Assembly (NCBI GenBank): GCA_964591455.1
Contig: CAZQDZ010000025.1
Coordinates: forward strand, 4,026-68,025
Source: RFSX01 sp964591455
GTDB taxonomy: Bacteria > Bacteroidota > Bacteroidia > Chitinophagales > Saprospiraceae
Direction of reading: 5' to 3'
DNA: 64,000 nt
A program made the translations under genes and the position numbers. The first letter of the stretch is position 1. Each line of letters begins with the position of its first letter. The notes under the pieces are model-generated. The model worked only from the letters and a program-made list of their open reading frames with translations. It was not told the origin of the DNA and searched no databases. Below, one piece after another: positions 53,128 through 61,017 of this stretch.

Positions 53128-53676
53128 ATGCCTAAGAAAAAAACGAGAGGAGCACCAGAAGTAAATGCGGGATCCATGGCGGATATTGCATTCTTGCTAC
53201 TTATTTTCTTTTTGGTTACCACGACTATTGATGTGGATAAAGGAGTACTTGTAAAGTTACCGCCTTGGTCTGAAGAAGAACCAGAGACACTGAATATGAA
53301 GACAAGAAATGTCTACTCTGTTCTCGTAAATGCAGATGACCAATTATTAGTCAGAGGAGAGCCACAAAGTGTCAAGACGCTTAGATCCAATGCCAAAGAA
53401 TTTATCGTGAACCCTAATCGTAGGGAAGATATGGCAGAGAACCCTAAGAAAGCGATTATCTCTATTAAAAACGATAGAGGAACGAGTTATAAGACTTACT
53501 TAGAAGTCTACAATGAATTGAAAGCGGCTTATAACGAATTAAGAGAAGAAGCAGCAAATAGACAGTATGGAAAAAGCTTTGAGTTTCTTCCGAAGGATAT
53601 ACAGAAAAAAATCAGATCAGAGATTCCTTTAGTAATTTCTGAAGCTGAGCCTACAAATTTTGGAGAAGAAAACTAA
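53128..53676 (+). CDS. exbD: ExbD/TolR family protein 1
   Basis: A 182-residue protein with a single membrane segment near residues 20-37 (IAFLLLIFFLVTTTID). It is preceded by the family motif PEVNAGSMADIAFLLL, whose Asp is the proton-translocating residue in ExbD/TolR. The periplasmic domain (about 45-182) includes a Glu/Lys-rich insertion, making it longer than E. coli ExbD (141). It functions as the stator partner of ExbB for TonB-dependent import. It is followed after 11 bases by a second ExbD. Confidence 0.92.
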   Translation: MPKKKTRGAPEVNAGSMADIAFLLLIFFLVTTTIDVDKGVLVKLPPWSEEEPETLNMKTRNVYSVLVNADDQLLVRGEPQSVKTLRSNAKEFIVNPNRREDMAENPKKAIISIKNDRGTSYKTYLEVYNELKAAYNELREEAANRQYGKSFEFLPKDIQKKIRSEIPLVISEAEPTNFGEEN

Positions 53677-53687
53677 TACAAGAAAAG

Positions 53688-54155
53688 ATGGGTAAATTTT
53701 CAAAGAAAAGAGGGAACTCTACACCAGAAGTATCTACAGCCTCGCTTCCTGATATAATCTTTATGCTTCTCTTCTTTTTTATGGTAGTAACAGTACTAAG
53801 AGATGCAGAGCTAAAGGTTAATAATAATGTGCCTTATGCCACAGAATTGACCAAGTTGGAAAAGAAATCATTGGTTAACTACATTTACATAGGAAAGCCT
53901 GTGAAGAAATATCAAGCGCAGTACGGCACTAAACCAGCTATTCAGTTAGGAGATAAGTTTTCATCTATTAGTGATATTCCGCTATTCTTAGAAAAGCATA
54001 AGAGTACACTTCCTGAAAAGCAAAGACCAGGAATAAATACTTCTCTTAGAGTAGATGGCGATGTGACGATGGGAATTGTAACAGATGTGAAGCAAAAATT
54101 GCGTAAGTCTGGACAATTGAAAGTAAACTATTCTGCTAAGAAAAGACCAGAATAG
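53688..54155 (+). CDS. ExbD/TolR family protein 2
   Basis: A 155-residue ExbD paralogue: motif PEVSTASLPDIIFMLLFFFMV with the conserved Asp at the start of the single membrane helix (about 22-40), then a short periplasmic domain. Paired, divergent exbD genes are usual in Bacteroidota clusters and probably form heteromeric stators. It is the last gene of the cluster, with a strong hairpin 25 bases downstream that is shared with the convergent gene. Confidence 0.92.
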   Translation: MGKFSKKRGNSTPEVSTASLPDIIFMLLFFFMVVTVLRDAELKVNNNVPYATELTKLEKKSLVNYIYIGKPVKKYQAQYGTKPAIQLGDKFSSISDIPLFLEKHKSTLPEKQRPGINTSLRVDGDVTMGIVTDVKQKLRKSGQLKVNYSAKKRPE

Positions 54156-54180
54156 GGTAGCTGAAGAAAACACTATATAA

Positions 54181-54211
54181 ACAAGGGGAAAACAATTTGT
54201 TTTCCCCTTGT
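54181..54211. terminator. Bidirectional terminator between exbD2 and the DUF4293 gene
   Basis: A perfect inverted repeat of ACAAGGGGAAAACAA with TTGTTTTCCCCTTGT around one central base. It lies between convergent genes whose stops are at 54155 and 54240. Confidence 0.88.
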
Positions 54212-54239
54212 TTATTTATTCCTATTTCATTCTAGGGTT

Positions 54240-54662
54240 CTATCTTAATCTATCCATAGACTTGACTAGTTTTTCATCCTTACCTATAAATATACCCGCA
54301 ATAAAAGCCAAAATGGAAGATGCAAATGGGATACCTATGCTGGCCTGTAGAGTTGCATTGTGGCCTGAATTTGAAAATAACCAGTAACCCAATCCTCCTA
54401 AGAGTAAGCCACACAATACGACTAACCAACTCAAGGATTTCTGTAAGTTTCTATTATTAAAAAGAAATATCGCAACCAAACTCACAAAAGCACCTGCAAT
54501 ACAGAGTACAAGAAGGGCTGTATGATCTTGAATAGTTAAGTTACCATCAGCATAGACCGAGTCTGCTTTAACTTGTGATGTGCCAGCAAGCGGAAGAGCA
54601 AAAAGACTCCAAAAACCACCCGATGCAAGTAGTAAGAATATAGATTGTATTCGTTGTAACAT
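54240..54662 (-). CDS. DUF4293 family membrane protein
   Basis: A 140-residue protein with four membrane segments (about 5-25, 47-68, 77-97 and 108-127) and the family start MLQRIQSIFLLLASG. DUF4293 proteins are conserved across Bacteroidota, and I know of no established function. The gene is convergent with the ExbB/ExbD cluster and divergent from the oxidoreductase gene, with 61 bases between the starts. Confidence 0.82.
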   Translation of the reverse strand: MLQRIQSIFLLLASGGFWSLFALPLAGTSQVKADSVYADGNLTIQDHTALLVLCIAGAFVSLVAIFLFNNRNLQKSLSWLVVLCGLLLGGLGYWLFSNSGHNATLQASIGIPFASSILAFIAGIFIGKDEKLVKSMDRLR

Positions 54663-54723
54663 TTAGTAAAGTTATCTTGCAAATGTATTTATTTGTTACA
54701 ATTACTTCCAAATACATCATATT

Positions 54724-55860
54724 ATGCTCAGTTATTGGGAGAGAAAATTTTGGGATACACCTGTTGATTTCACAATAATAGGGGCTGGGATCGTAGGACT
54801 ATTCTCTGCCTACTTCCTCAAAATAGAAAATCCAAACGCTACAGTTGCTGTAATAGAAAAAGGACTAGGGCCTTCTGGAGCCAGTACTAAGAACGCTGGA
54901 TTTGCCTGTTATGGAACAGCTGGTGAAATCTTAGATGACTTAGAATCTATGCCTAAAGATGTAGTCATGGAGACGGTGAAATTAAGATGGAAAGGTCTTC
55001 AGCTTTTACAAAAGACGGTATCTGCTAAGGCATTAAATATGAGTAAGTTAGGTGGATATGAAGTATTTAGAACTGAGGACGTTTTCGAGTCCTGTTATTC
55101 TCAGCTATCTGATATTAATGACTTATTAGAAGCAGCTACTGGTGTAAGTGAAACCTTGGAGATCAAAGAAAGGCCTCTGGGTAGATTATATCATAAGACG
55201 CTATTTAACCCTCTAGAGGCACAACTTAATCCGATGCAGCTATGCCATGAAATGGTGAGACTTTGTAGGGAGATAGGTGTTAGATTTTATTTTGGATTGG
55301 AAATCAATAATCTCAGTGATGATTCAAATAAAGTTCACCTAGAAAGCGAAGCACTAAGCCTGTATAGTCATCAGGTCATCCTGGCAACTAATGCTTTTAC
55401 TCCAGTACTACGACAAGATTTAGATATAGTACCAGTTAGAAATCAAGTTCTCCTATCATCTCCTATTCCAAACCTCTCAGTCAAAGGCACCTTCCATCTG
55501 GATAGAGGATATATATACTTTAGAAATGTCGATAATAGATTGCTTATCGGAGGTGCTCGACATATTCTGGATAGCGACCAAGAAAAAACGATGGCGCTAG
55601 GTTCTAACCCTTTAATTACAGATTATCTAAAACAACTTGCAGTCAATGAGCTTGGACTGAAGAATTTTACTGTTGCGCATAAATGGAGTGGTATTATAGC
55701 CACAGGCGCGACGAAGCAACCAATCATACGTACACTCTCTACTAATCTTGTTTGTGCGGTGAGGTTAGGCGGAATGGGAGTAGCTACAGGTTCTGCTGTG
55801 GCTAGAGAGGTTGTAAATAAAATAACAGGGACAAGCGATAAGACATATGATAAACATTGA
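54724..55860 (+). CDS. FAD-dependent oxidoreductase, DAO family
   Basis: A 378-residue flavoenzyme of the glycine/D-amino acid oxidase (DAO) type. The dinucleotide-binding motif IIGAGIVGLFSAYFL is at residues 18-32, and an acidic residue ending the second strand (VAVIEKG) contacts the FAD ribose. GPSGASTKNAGFACYG (49-64) is the region near the flavin, and the C-terminal RLGGMGVATGSAVA closes the FAD site. Members oxidise amines of amino acids or related secondary amines; the substrate cannot be read from the sequence. It is monocistronic, upstream of dockerin protein 4. Confidence 0.88.
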   Translation: MLSYWERKFWDTPVDFTIIGAGIVGLFSAYFLKIENPNATVAVIEKGLGPSGASTKNAGFACYGTAGEILDDLESMPKDVVMETVKLRWKGLQLLQKTVSAKALNMSKLGGYEVFRTEDVFESCYSQLSDINDLLEAATGVSETLEIKERPLGRLYHKTLFNPLEAQLNPMQLCHEMVRLCREIGVRFYFGLEINNLSDDSNKVHLESEALSLYSHQVILATNAFTPVLRQDLDIVPVRNQVLLSSPIPNLSVKGTFHLDRGYIYFRNVDNRLLIGGARHILDSDQEKTMALGSNPLITDYLKQLAVNELGLKNFTVAHKWSGIIATGATKQPIIRTLSTNLVCAVRLGGMGVATGSAVAREVVNKITGTSDKTYDKH

Positions 55861-55924
55861 TTATTAGTAGAAAAAAAATATATTTTTTACCATTGGTTGA
55901 ATCTTCTAAAGATGTAAAGTGAAT

Positions 55925-55932
55925 TACATTTG
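55925..55932 (+). promoter_or_regulatory. Possible -7 box for dockerin protein 4
   Basis: Exact TAnnTTTG match (TACATTTG), the same octamer as upstream of dockerin protein 3, located 117 bases before the start. TTG at 55897 is about 25 bases upstream, a longer gap than usual. Confidence 0.42.
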
Positions 55933-56048
55933 TAAACACAAGATTCTTTCCCGCTTCTTGTATTCCCCCTTCTGATATTCTGAACACCTCCTTGCCATAA
56001 GTATGGTAAGGAACTCATTACTCATTTTATTAACCAAAACTTTATCCC

Positions 56049-59000
56049 ATGGTGTATACCGATTTGATGGGTAAGGTCAGCATATTGTCCAGATGGATGA
56101 TATGTTGCTCTTTTCTCATCCTAAATCTAGGAAACCAACTTAATGCGCAGACCCTTGTCTGTGATGGTCAGATTAACGTGTCTTTAGGGGAAGACTGTGA
56201 AACTGGATCTAGAATTACCCCAGAAATGATTTTGCAAGGAACGATTGGAAGTAATTGCGACTTCGAGATTCTTCTTGCAGGCCCCGGCCACAACGATGCT
56301 TCCAATGCAGCCGCTGGCAGATGCTATGCAGAACTATTTGTGCCAGGTCTGTACACAGTTACAGTAACTAATGGCGTAAACAGTTGTTGGGGAGAAATTG
56401 TAGCAGAAGACAAACTAGGACCTCGTATAGAGTGTACTTGTTCTGATGCTGCTAACCCTTGTGAATTACCTGCAATATGTACAGGTCTTGATTTGAGTTC
56501 TGTAGTGCCTCCGGTAGCTACAGATTGTGACGGTATTGCGTCTACCAATTTTACAGACCGAGTTACTGGCGGAGGATGTGGAGAAAGTACCTTACTTACC
56601 AGAATATGGAGTTTTGTGGACAATAGAGGCAATGTCTCTAGATGCACACAATACTTTGAGGCGCCACCATTCGAATTCCAACTGAATCCTGATGGTACTA
56701 TCGCAGATTTACCTGATGACAATGCTGGATTAGAATGTCCGGAAGAAGAAGTAAATCTTCCTTGTGGTGCAGGAACAAGCCCAGATGAAGTATTCGAATA
56801 TTTCTATAACCAATTCAGAGAGTTATTCCCTCCTGTTAGTGACCCTATCAGCGAAGAATATCTTCTTAATAACCAGATATTTGCGGTAAGACAAGCATAT
56901 CCGTTTTTAGTGACGCTAGATGATATGGATCAGCTATCGGCGGTTTCTGCTATCAATGGTTCTGCCTGCAACTTATTTGCGACATTTAATGATACACCTC
57001 TAGGAATTTGCAATGCTGATCCTGCTTGTACAGGCAACACTAAAGTTGTCAGAGAATGGCAGATATTTGATTGGTGTACGCCTTCTGCAGAACCTTTCAT
57101 TTGTAGACAAGTGATTGTGGCACAAGATACTGAAGGGCCTGAAATCGAGGCGTCAGATATTAATACATCTGTAGATCCATGGGGTTGTAGTGCGACAGTC
57201 TATTTTCCTAAGCCTTTTAGGTTAAGTGATGACTGTAGTCCTACAGTAGCATTAAACTATGTAGTATCTACTGGTTCCGGTACTATGGACATTTATGGTG
57301 TAGCAACAGGGAGTGGTACAGGATTACAAGGCATAACAATGGGCTTTGATTCCACTAGAGGTTATTTCGCATCCAATGTACCTGTAGGAGAGCATGAGTT
57401 TTTCTATAATGCTTGGGATTGTTGTGAGAACATATCTTCAGAGCCAGTAACCGTGACCGTTTCTGATGTGACACCACCTGTAGCTATAACTAAACAAGAT
57501 ATAGTTATCTCCTTAATTCCTAACCCTGGTAATCCAGATTTACCTGGCGTAACTAAAATCTTTGCTGAAAGTATCGACAATGGTTCATTTGATGGGTGTG
57601 GTAGAGTGAAATTGGAAATCAGAAGAGAGAATGACTCTTGTGGTTTTATAGGAAACACTACTTACAATAATGATGGCCACCTTTTCGATGATGAGATGGA
57701 TCCAGATAATGGTGCTTTCGTACAGTTTTGCTGTAGCGATTTAGATGAGTTCGGAATTGACGCTAATGGTGATGGCATTAATGACTATGCACAATTGCAA
57801 GTGTGGCTAAGAGTTTGGGATGATGGTGATGCTGACGGCATCTTTGGGTCAGCAGGTGACAACTTCAGTGAAGTATGGTCATATGTTAGACTAGAAGATA
57901 AATCAAGAGCCACTATTCTTTGTCCAGTAGATATCACAATAGACTGTGATGGCGATCCATTCGCCACTAACATGGATCGTGCTCAGGCATTTAATTCTTG
58001 TGGTACCCTAGAGGTAGGAAGCATAGACATTAATAATGACTTGACAAGATGTAATTCTGGCACTATAGAAAGACAGTGGTTTGTAGTTGGCGAAGAATCT
58101 GTCAATTGTATTCAGCGTGTTACTATGCTCGGTGCTGAAGACATGGATATCGAGGTTACCTTCCCGAGAGATACAGTAATTACTTGTACTGAGATATTGA
58201 TGGAGCAGCCTACAATAATTGCAGGGCCATGTGATGATATCGCTGTGAACGTTGAGAGAGATACATTCTTCTTTACCGATGGCGCTTGCTTCAAAGTACT
58301 CAATTACTGGACTGTAATTAACTGGTGTGAGTATGAACCAAACGACCCGCTTTCTGATGGAATTTGGTCACAAGTTCAAGTAGTGCGAATCATAGATGAA
58401 ACAGCACCAACAATAACTTGCAGTAGCGAGGCACTTCCTGTGGGATCGGATTGTCAAGGTCCAGTCACACTTAGTGCTGTAGCTACAGATGATGGTATAT
58501 GTTCTTCTAATAGATTAACATGGACAGCACAGGTAGATTTATTCGGAGATAAGAATATTGATTTTAATTTCTCGAGTACGATTAATCCTTCAAGTCCCTT
58601 CTATATCCCAGCCACTAGGCCTGGGGAAGAAGTTACTATAACATTGCCTGAAGGAGTCCCTGGAAGTACGGCGCAGCATAGTGTTTTATGGAGAGTATCT
58701 GATGGATGCGGAAACATAGCAACATGCGAGACGTTCTTCACTGTAGTCGATAACGTTCCCCCTACACCTTACTGTGTCAACCTGAGCAGTGCACTTACTG
58801 CAGAAGGTACTGTAGAACTTTGGGCTTGTGACTTCAATCTTGGAGCAGAAGACAACTGCACACCTTCAGATGATTTGAGATTTACTTTCTCTGACGTACA
58901 ACCTGAGGACGATCCAGAATTTAGCATGATAGACAATTGTTCTTCTAGAACTTTTACGTGTAGTGATTTACTTAATCCAGCAGGATCTTTAGTGACACTA

Positions 59001-60311
59001 AATGTATATGTGTATGATAGCAATGGCAATTCAGACTTCTGTACAGTATTCTTGACCTTAGTGGATAACAGTAGGGTATGTGTGGATACAGGCGGCACAC
59101 GTGACATTTCCGGAGAAATCTTTACAGAAGAAGGCATGATGGTAGAAGAAGTAGCGGTTCAGATATTAAGCGCACAACCGAGTTATCCATCCCAAGATAT
59201 GACTGATGAAACTGGAAGCTTTGAGTTTGCAAATAATCCGATCTCTTATGATTACGAGATTTCAAACTCTAAGAATGATGACTATTCTAATGGTGTAAAT
59301 ACGATTGACCTTATAAGGATACAAAGACATATCCTTGGACTAGAATCATTGGATAGTCCTTACAAGCGTATTGCAGCTGATATTAATAATGATCAGCGAA
59401 TCAATAGTGTGGATTTAGTCGAGTTGAGAAAACTGGTTCTTGGTATCTATAATGAGTTACCTCAGAATGATAGTTGGAGATTTGTAAATTCTGAGCAAAA
59501 TATGGTGCCAGAATTACCTTGGCCACTCAATGAAATTCGAGCAATATTCGGTCTAGATCAAAATGAGATGGATCAAGACTTTATCGGTGTTAAGATTGGT
59601 GATGTTGATAATTCAGCCATACCTAATAAGGGAATTGGAAAAGTAGCTTTACCATCCAATGGTGTTGAATTGGATTTTGAAGATTCTAATTTCAAAAAAG
59701 GAGAGGTGGTTAGTATGACACTTAAAGCTAATGAACTGTCTGACATGACTGGAATCCAATTCACTTTACTTAGTGATGGGTTAGAGGTTGTAGATGTGAC
59801 TTCTAATGGTCTTGAAATATCTGAGAGTAATTATGCAGTTCTTTCATCTGATAGAACTACATTCTCGTGGAATGATATTATTACTAGAAATGAAGAGGAA
59901 TTATTTACAATTCATTTCAAAGCTCAAAAAGATGGAACACTTAGTGAAAATGTTTCCATTAATTCAGACATCACACCTGCACAAGTAGTTACAGGAAGTG
60001 ATTTACATATCTTCCCCATTTCATTAGCCGGCCGAAATAATTCTGAACAAGAATTTGTTTTATATCAAAACAAGCCAAATCCTTTCAGCAACTCCACAGA
60101 GATTGCATTTAACTTGCCTAGTGCATCGAATGCAACATTGACTGTGATGGATGTTACTGGTAAAGTAATATTTGACCTGAGTGGAAGTTATAACAAAGGA
60201 CAGAATAAGGTTTCTATTGACATAAGCCAGCTTAATGTTGGTGGTATCTTGTACTACAAGTTAGAAACAAGTTATCAGTCAGATACTAAGAAAATGATAG
60301 TTCTGAAATAA
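56049..60311 (+). CDS. Giant secreted dockerin protein 4 (HYR-like repeats, dockerin, T9SS)
   Basis: A 1420-residue T9SS cargo with the shared plan. A signal sequence ends near NQLNAQ (about residue 34); the start could also be the ATG at 56067. The N-terminal module is CDGQINVSLGEDCETGSRITP and SCWGEIVAEDK. Next come HYR-like repeats with VREWQIFDWC, PWGCSATVYFPKP, FVQFCCSDLDEFG and an acidic calcium-type loop DANGDGINDY. A carboxypeptidase-like sandwich precedes the dockerin pair (about 1071-1137: NGVNTIDLIRIQRHILG, then AADINNDQRINSVDLVELRK). A cohesin-like sandwich and a type A signal from YQNKPNPFSN (about 1338) follow. It resembles protein 2 most closely through much of its length. It lies 7 kb from the main cluster, separated by housekeeping genes. 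Confidence 0.85.
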   Translation: MVYTDLMGKVSILSRWMICCSFLILNLGNQLNAQTLVCDGQINVSLGEDCETGSRITPEMILQGTIGSNCDFEILLAGPGHNDASNAAAGRCYAELFVPGLYTVTVTNGVNSCWGEIVAEDKLGPRIECTCSDAANPCELPAICTGLDLSSVVPPVATDCDGIASTNFTDRVTGGGCGESTLLTRIWSFVDNRGNVSRCTQYFEAPPFEFQLNPDGTIADLPDDNAGLECPEEEVNLPCGAGTSPDEVFEYFYNQFRELFPPVSDPISEEYLLNNQIFAVRQAYPFLVTLDDMDQLSAVSAINGSACNLFATFNDTPLGICNADPACTGNTKVVREWQIFDWCTPSAEPFICRQVIVAQDTEGPEIEASDINTSVDPWGCSATVYFPKPFRLSDDCSPTVALNYVVSTGSGTMDIYGVATGSGTGLQGITMGFDSTRGYFASNVPVGEHEFFYNAWDCCENISSEPVTVTVSDVTPPVAITKQDIVISLIPNPGNPDLPGVTKIFAESIDNGSFDGCGRVKLEIRRENDSCGFIGNTTYNNDGHLFDDEMDPDNGAFVQFCCSDLDEFGIDANGDGINDYAQLQVWLRVWDDGDADGIFGSAGDNFSEVWSYVRLEDKSRATILCPVDITIDCDGDPFATNMDRAQAFNSCGTLEVGSIDINNDLTRCNSGTIERQWFVVGEESVNCIQRVTMLGAEDMDIEVTFPRDTVITCTEILMEQPTIIAGPCDDIAVNVERDTFFFTDGACFKVLNYWTVINWCEYEPNDPLSDGIWSQVQVVRIIDETAPTITCSSEALPVGSDCQGPVTLSAVATDDGICSSNRLTWTAQVDLFGDKNIDFNFSSTINPSSPFYIPATRPGEEVTITLPEGVPGSTAQHSVLWRVSDGCGNIATCETFFTVVDNVPPTPYCVNLSSALTAEGTVELWACDFNLGAEDNCTPSDDLRFTFSDVQPEDDPEFSMIDNCSSRTFTCSDLLNPAGSLVTLNVYVYDSNGNSDFCTVFLTLVDNSRVCVDTGGTRDISGEIFTEEGMMVEEVAVQILSAQPSYPSQDMTDETGSFEFANNPISYDYEISNSKNDDYSNGVNTIDLIRIQRHILGLESLDSPYKRIAADINNDQRINSVDLVELRKLVLGIYNELPQNDSWRFVNSEQNMVPELPWPLNEIRAIFGLDQNEMDQDFIGVKIGDVDNSAIPNKGIGKVALPSNGVELDFEDSNFKKGEVVSMTLKANELSDMTGIQFTLLSDGLEVVDVTSNGLEISESNYAVLSSDRTTFSWNDIITRNEEELFTIHFKAQKDGTLSENVSINSDITPAQVVTGSDLHIFPISLAGRNNSEQEFVLYQNKPNPFSNSTEIAFNLPSASNATLTVMDVTGKVIFDLSGSYNKGQNKVSIDISQLNVGGILYYKLETSYQSDTKKMIVLK

Positions 60312-60339
60312 ACTTCAGACTTTCTACGAATCAGATAGT

Positions 60340-60374
60340 AAGGCTGGCCCATTTTATGGGTCAGCCTTTTTTTA
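60340..60374 (+). terminator. Terminator after dockerin protein 4
   Basis: Stem AAGGCTGGCCCA / TGGGTCAGCCTT with one G-T wobble and a TTTTA loop, then a T-run; 28 bases after the stop at 60311. Confidence 0.92.
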
Positions 60375-60470
60375 TACATGTCCACAATAATCATCGTCTC
60401 TGGGAGTTTAATCATATTGCGATCTTGCATCTTTGCATTAATGTGTACAACTACGTATTCAATATAGCTT

Positions 60471-60935
60471 ATGAAAAATTACTATCTACTCTGCTTACTT
60501 ATTTCACTTTTATTATTTGGCAATTGTAAGGCAAAGAAAGTTACAGAAGGAGAATCTCCTTACTCATTCGATTTCGTCTCTACTAGCTCTATTGTAGATT
60601 TATCAGATCAAGCTATAGCATCGGACAAGCTCATATTTCTAGATGTATACGCTGATTGGTGTTTGCCTTGCAAAGTGATGGACGAAGATGTATTTACAGA
60701 TAGAAAATTGGGTGATTTTTATAATAATCACTTTATATCATACAAAGCAGATGCAGAGAATGGGATAGGAGGAGAAATTGCTAATCTATTTAATGTAGCC
60801 GGCTTACCCACGCTATTATTCCTAGATGAAAATGGGAACTTATTAGTAGAAAATCAAGGATCTGCAGGAGTTAGAAAAATGTATGAACTCGCAGATGAAG
60901 CTATTGCAATTAGACTAGATGGTACTGAAGAATAA
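60471..60935 (+). CDS. Thioredoxin-like lipoprotein
   Basis: A 154-residue predicted lipoprotein (lipobox LFGNC, Cys19) with a thioredoxin fold. The strand LIFLDVYADWCLPCKVMDEDVF carries the redox pair (quoted in part: WCLPC, Cys64 and Cys67), and GLPTLLFLD supplies the cis-proline. The DEDVFTD segment after the active site is typical of DsbD-gamma-like and YyaL-related thioredoxins. It should act as a periplasmic disulfide reductase or isomerase. The neighbouring dockerin proteins are cysteine-rich, so a role in their folding is conceivable but not shown. Confidence 0.87.
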   Translation: MKNYYLLCLLISLLLFGNCKAKKVTEGESPYSFDFVSTSSIVDLSDQAIASDKLIFLDVYADWCLPCKVMDEDVFTDRKLGDFYNNHFISYKADAENGIGGEIANLFNVAGLPTLLFLDENGNLLVENQGSAGVRKMYELADEAIAIRLDGTEE

Positions 60936-60972
60936 AAGTGACTTTATTTATTACTTTCAGAATTTAGATAGA

Positions 60973-61004
60973 TAAAAAAAGCCGCTGAAGTGAATCAGCG
61001 ACTT
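60973..61004 (-). terminator. Terminator of the M16 peptidase gene
   Basis: On the minus strand AAGTCGCTGA / TCAGCGGCTT with a 6-base loop, then a T-run; 14 bases after the stop at 61018. It also forms a weaker terminator for the plus-strand thioredoxin gene. Confidence 0.87.
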
Positions 61005-61017
61005 TTAGTTTTATTGT

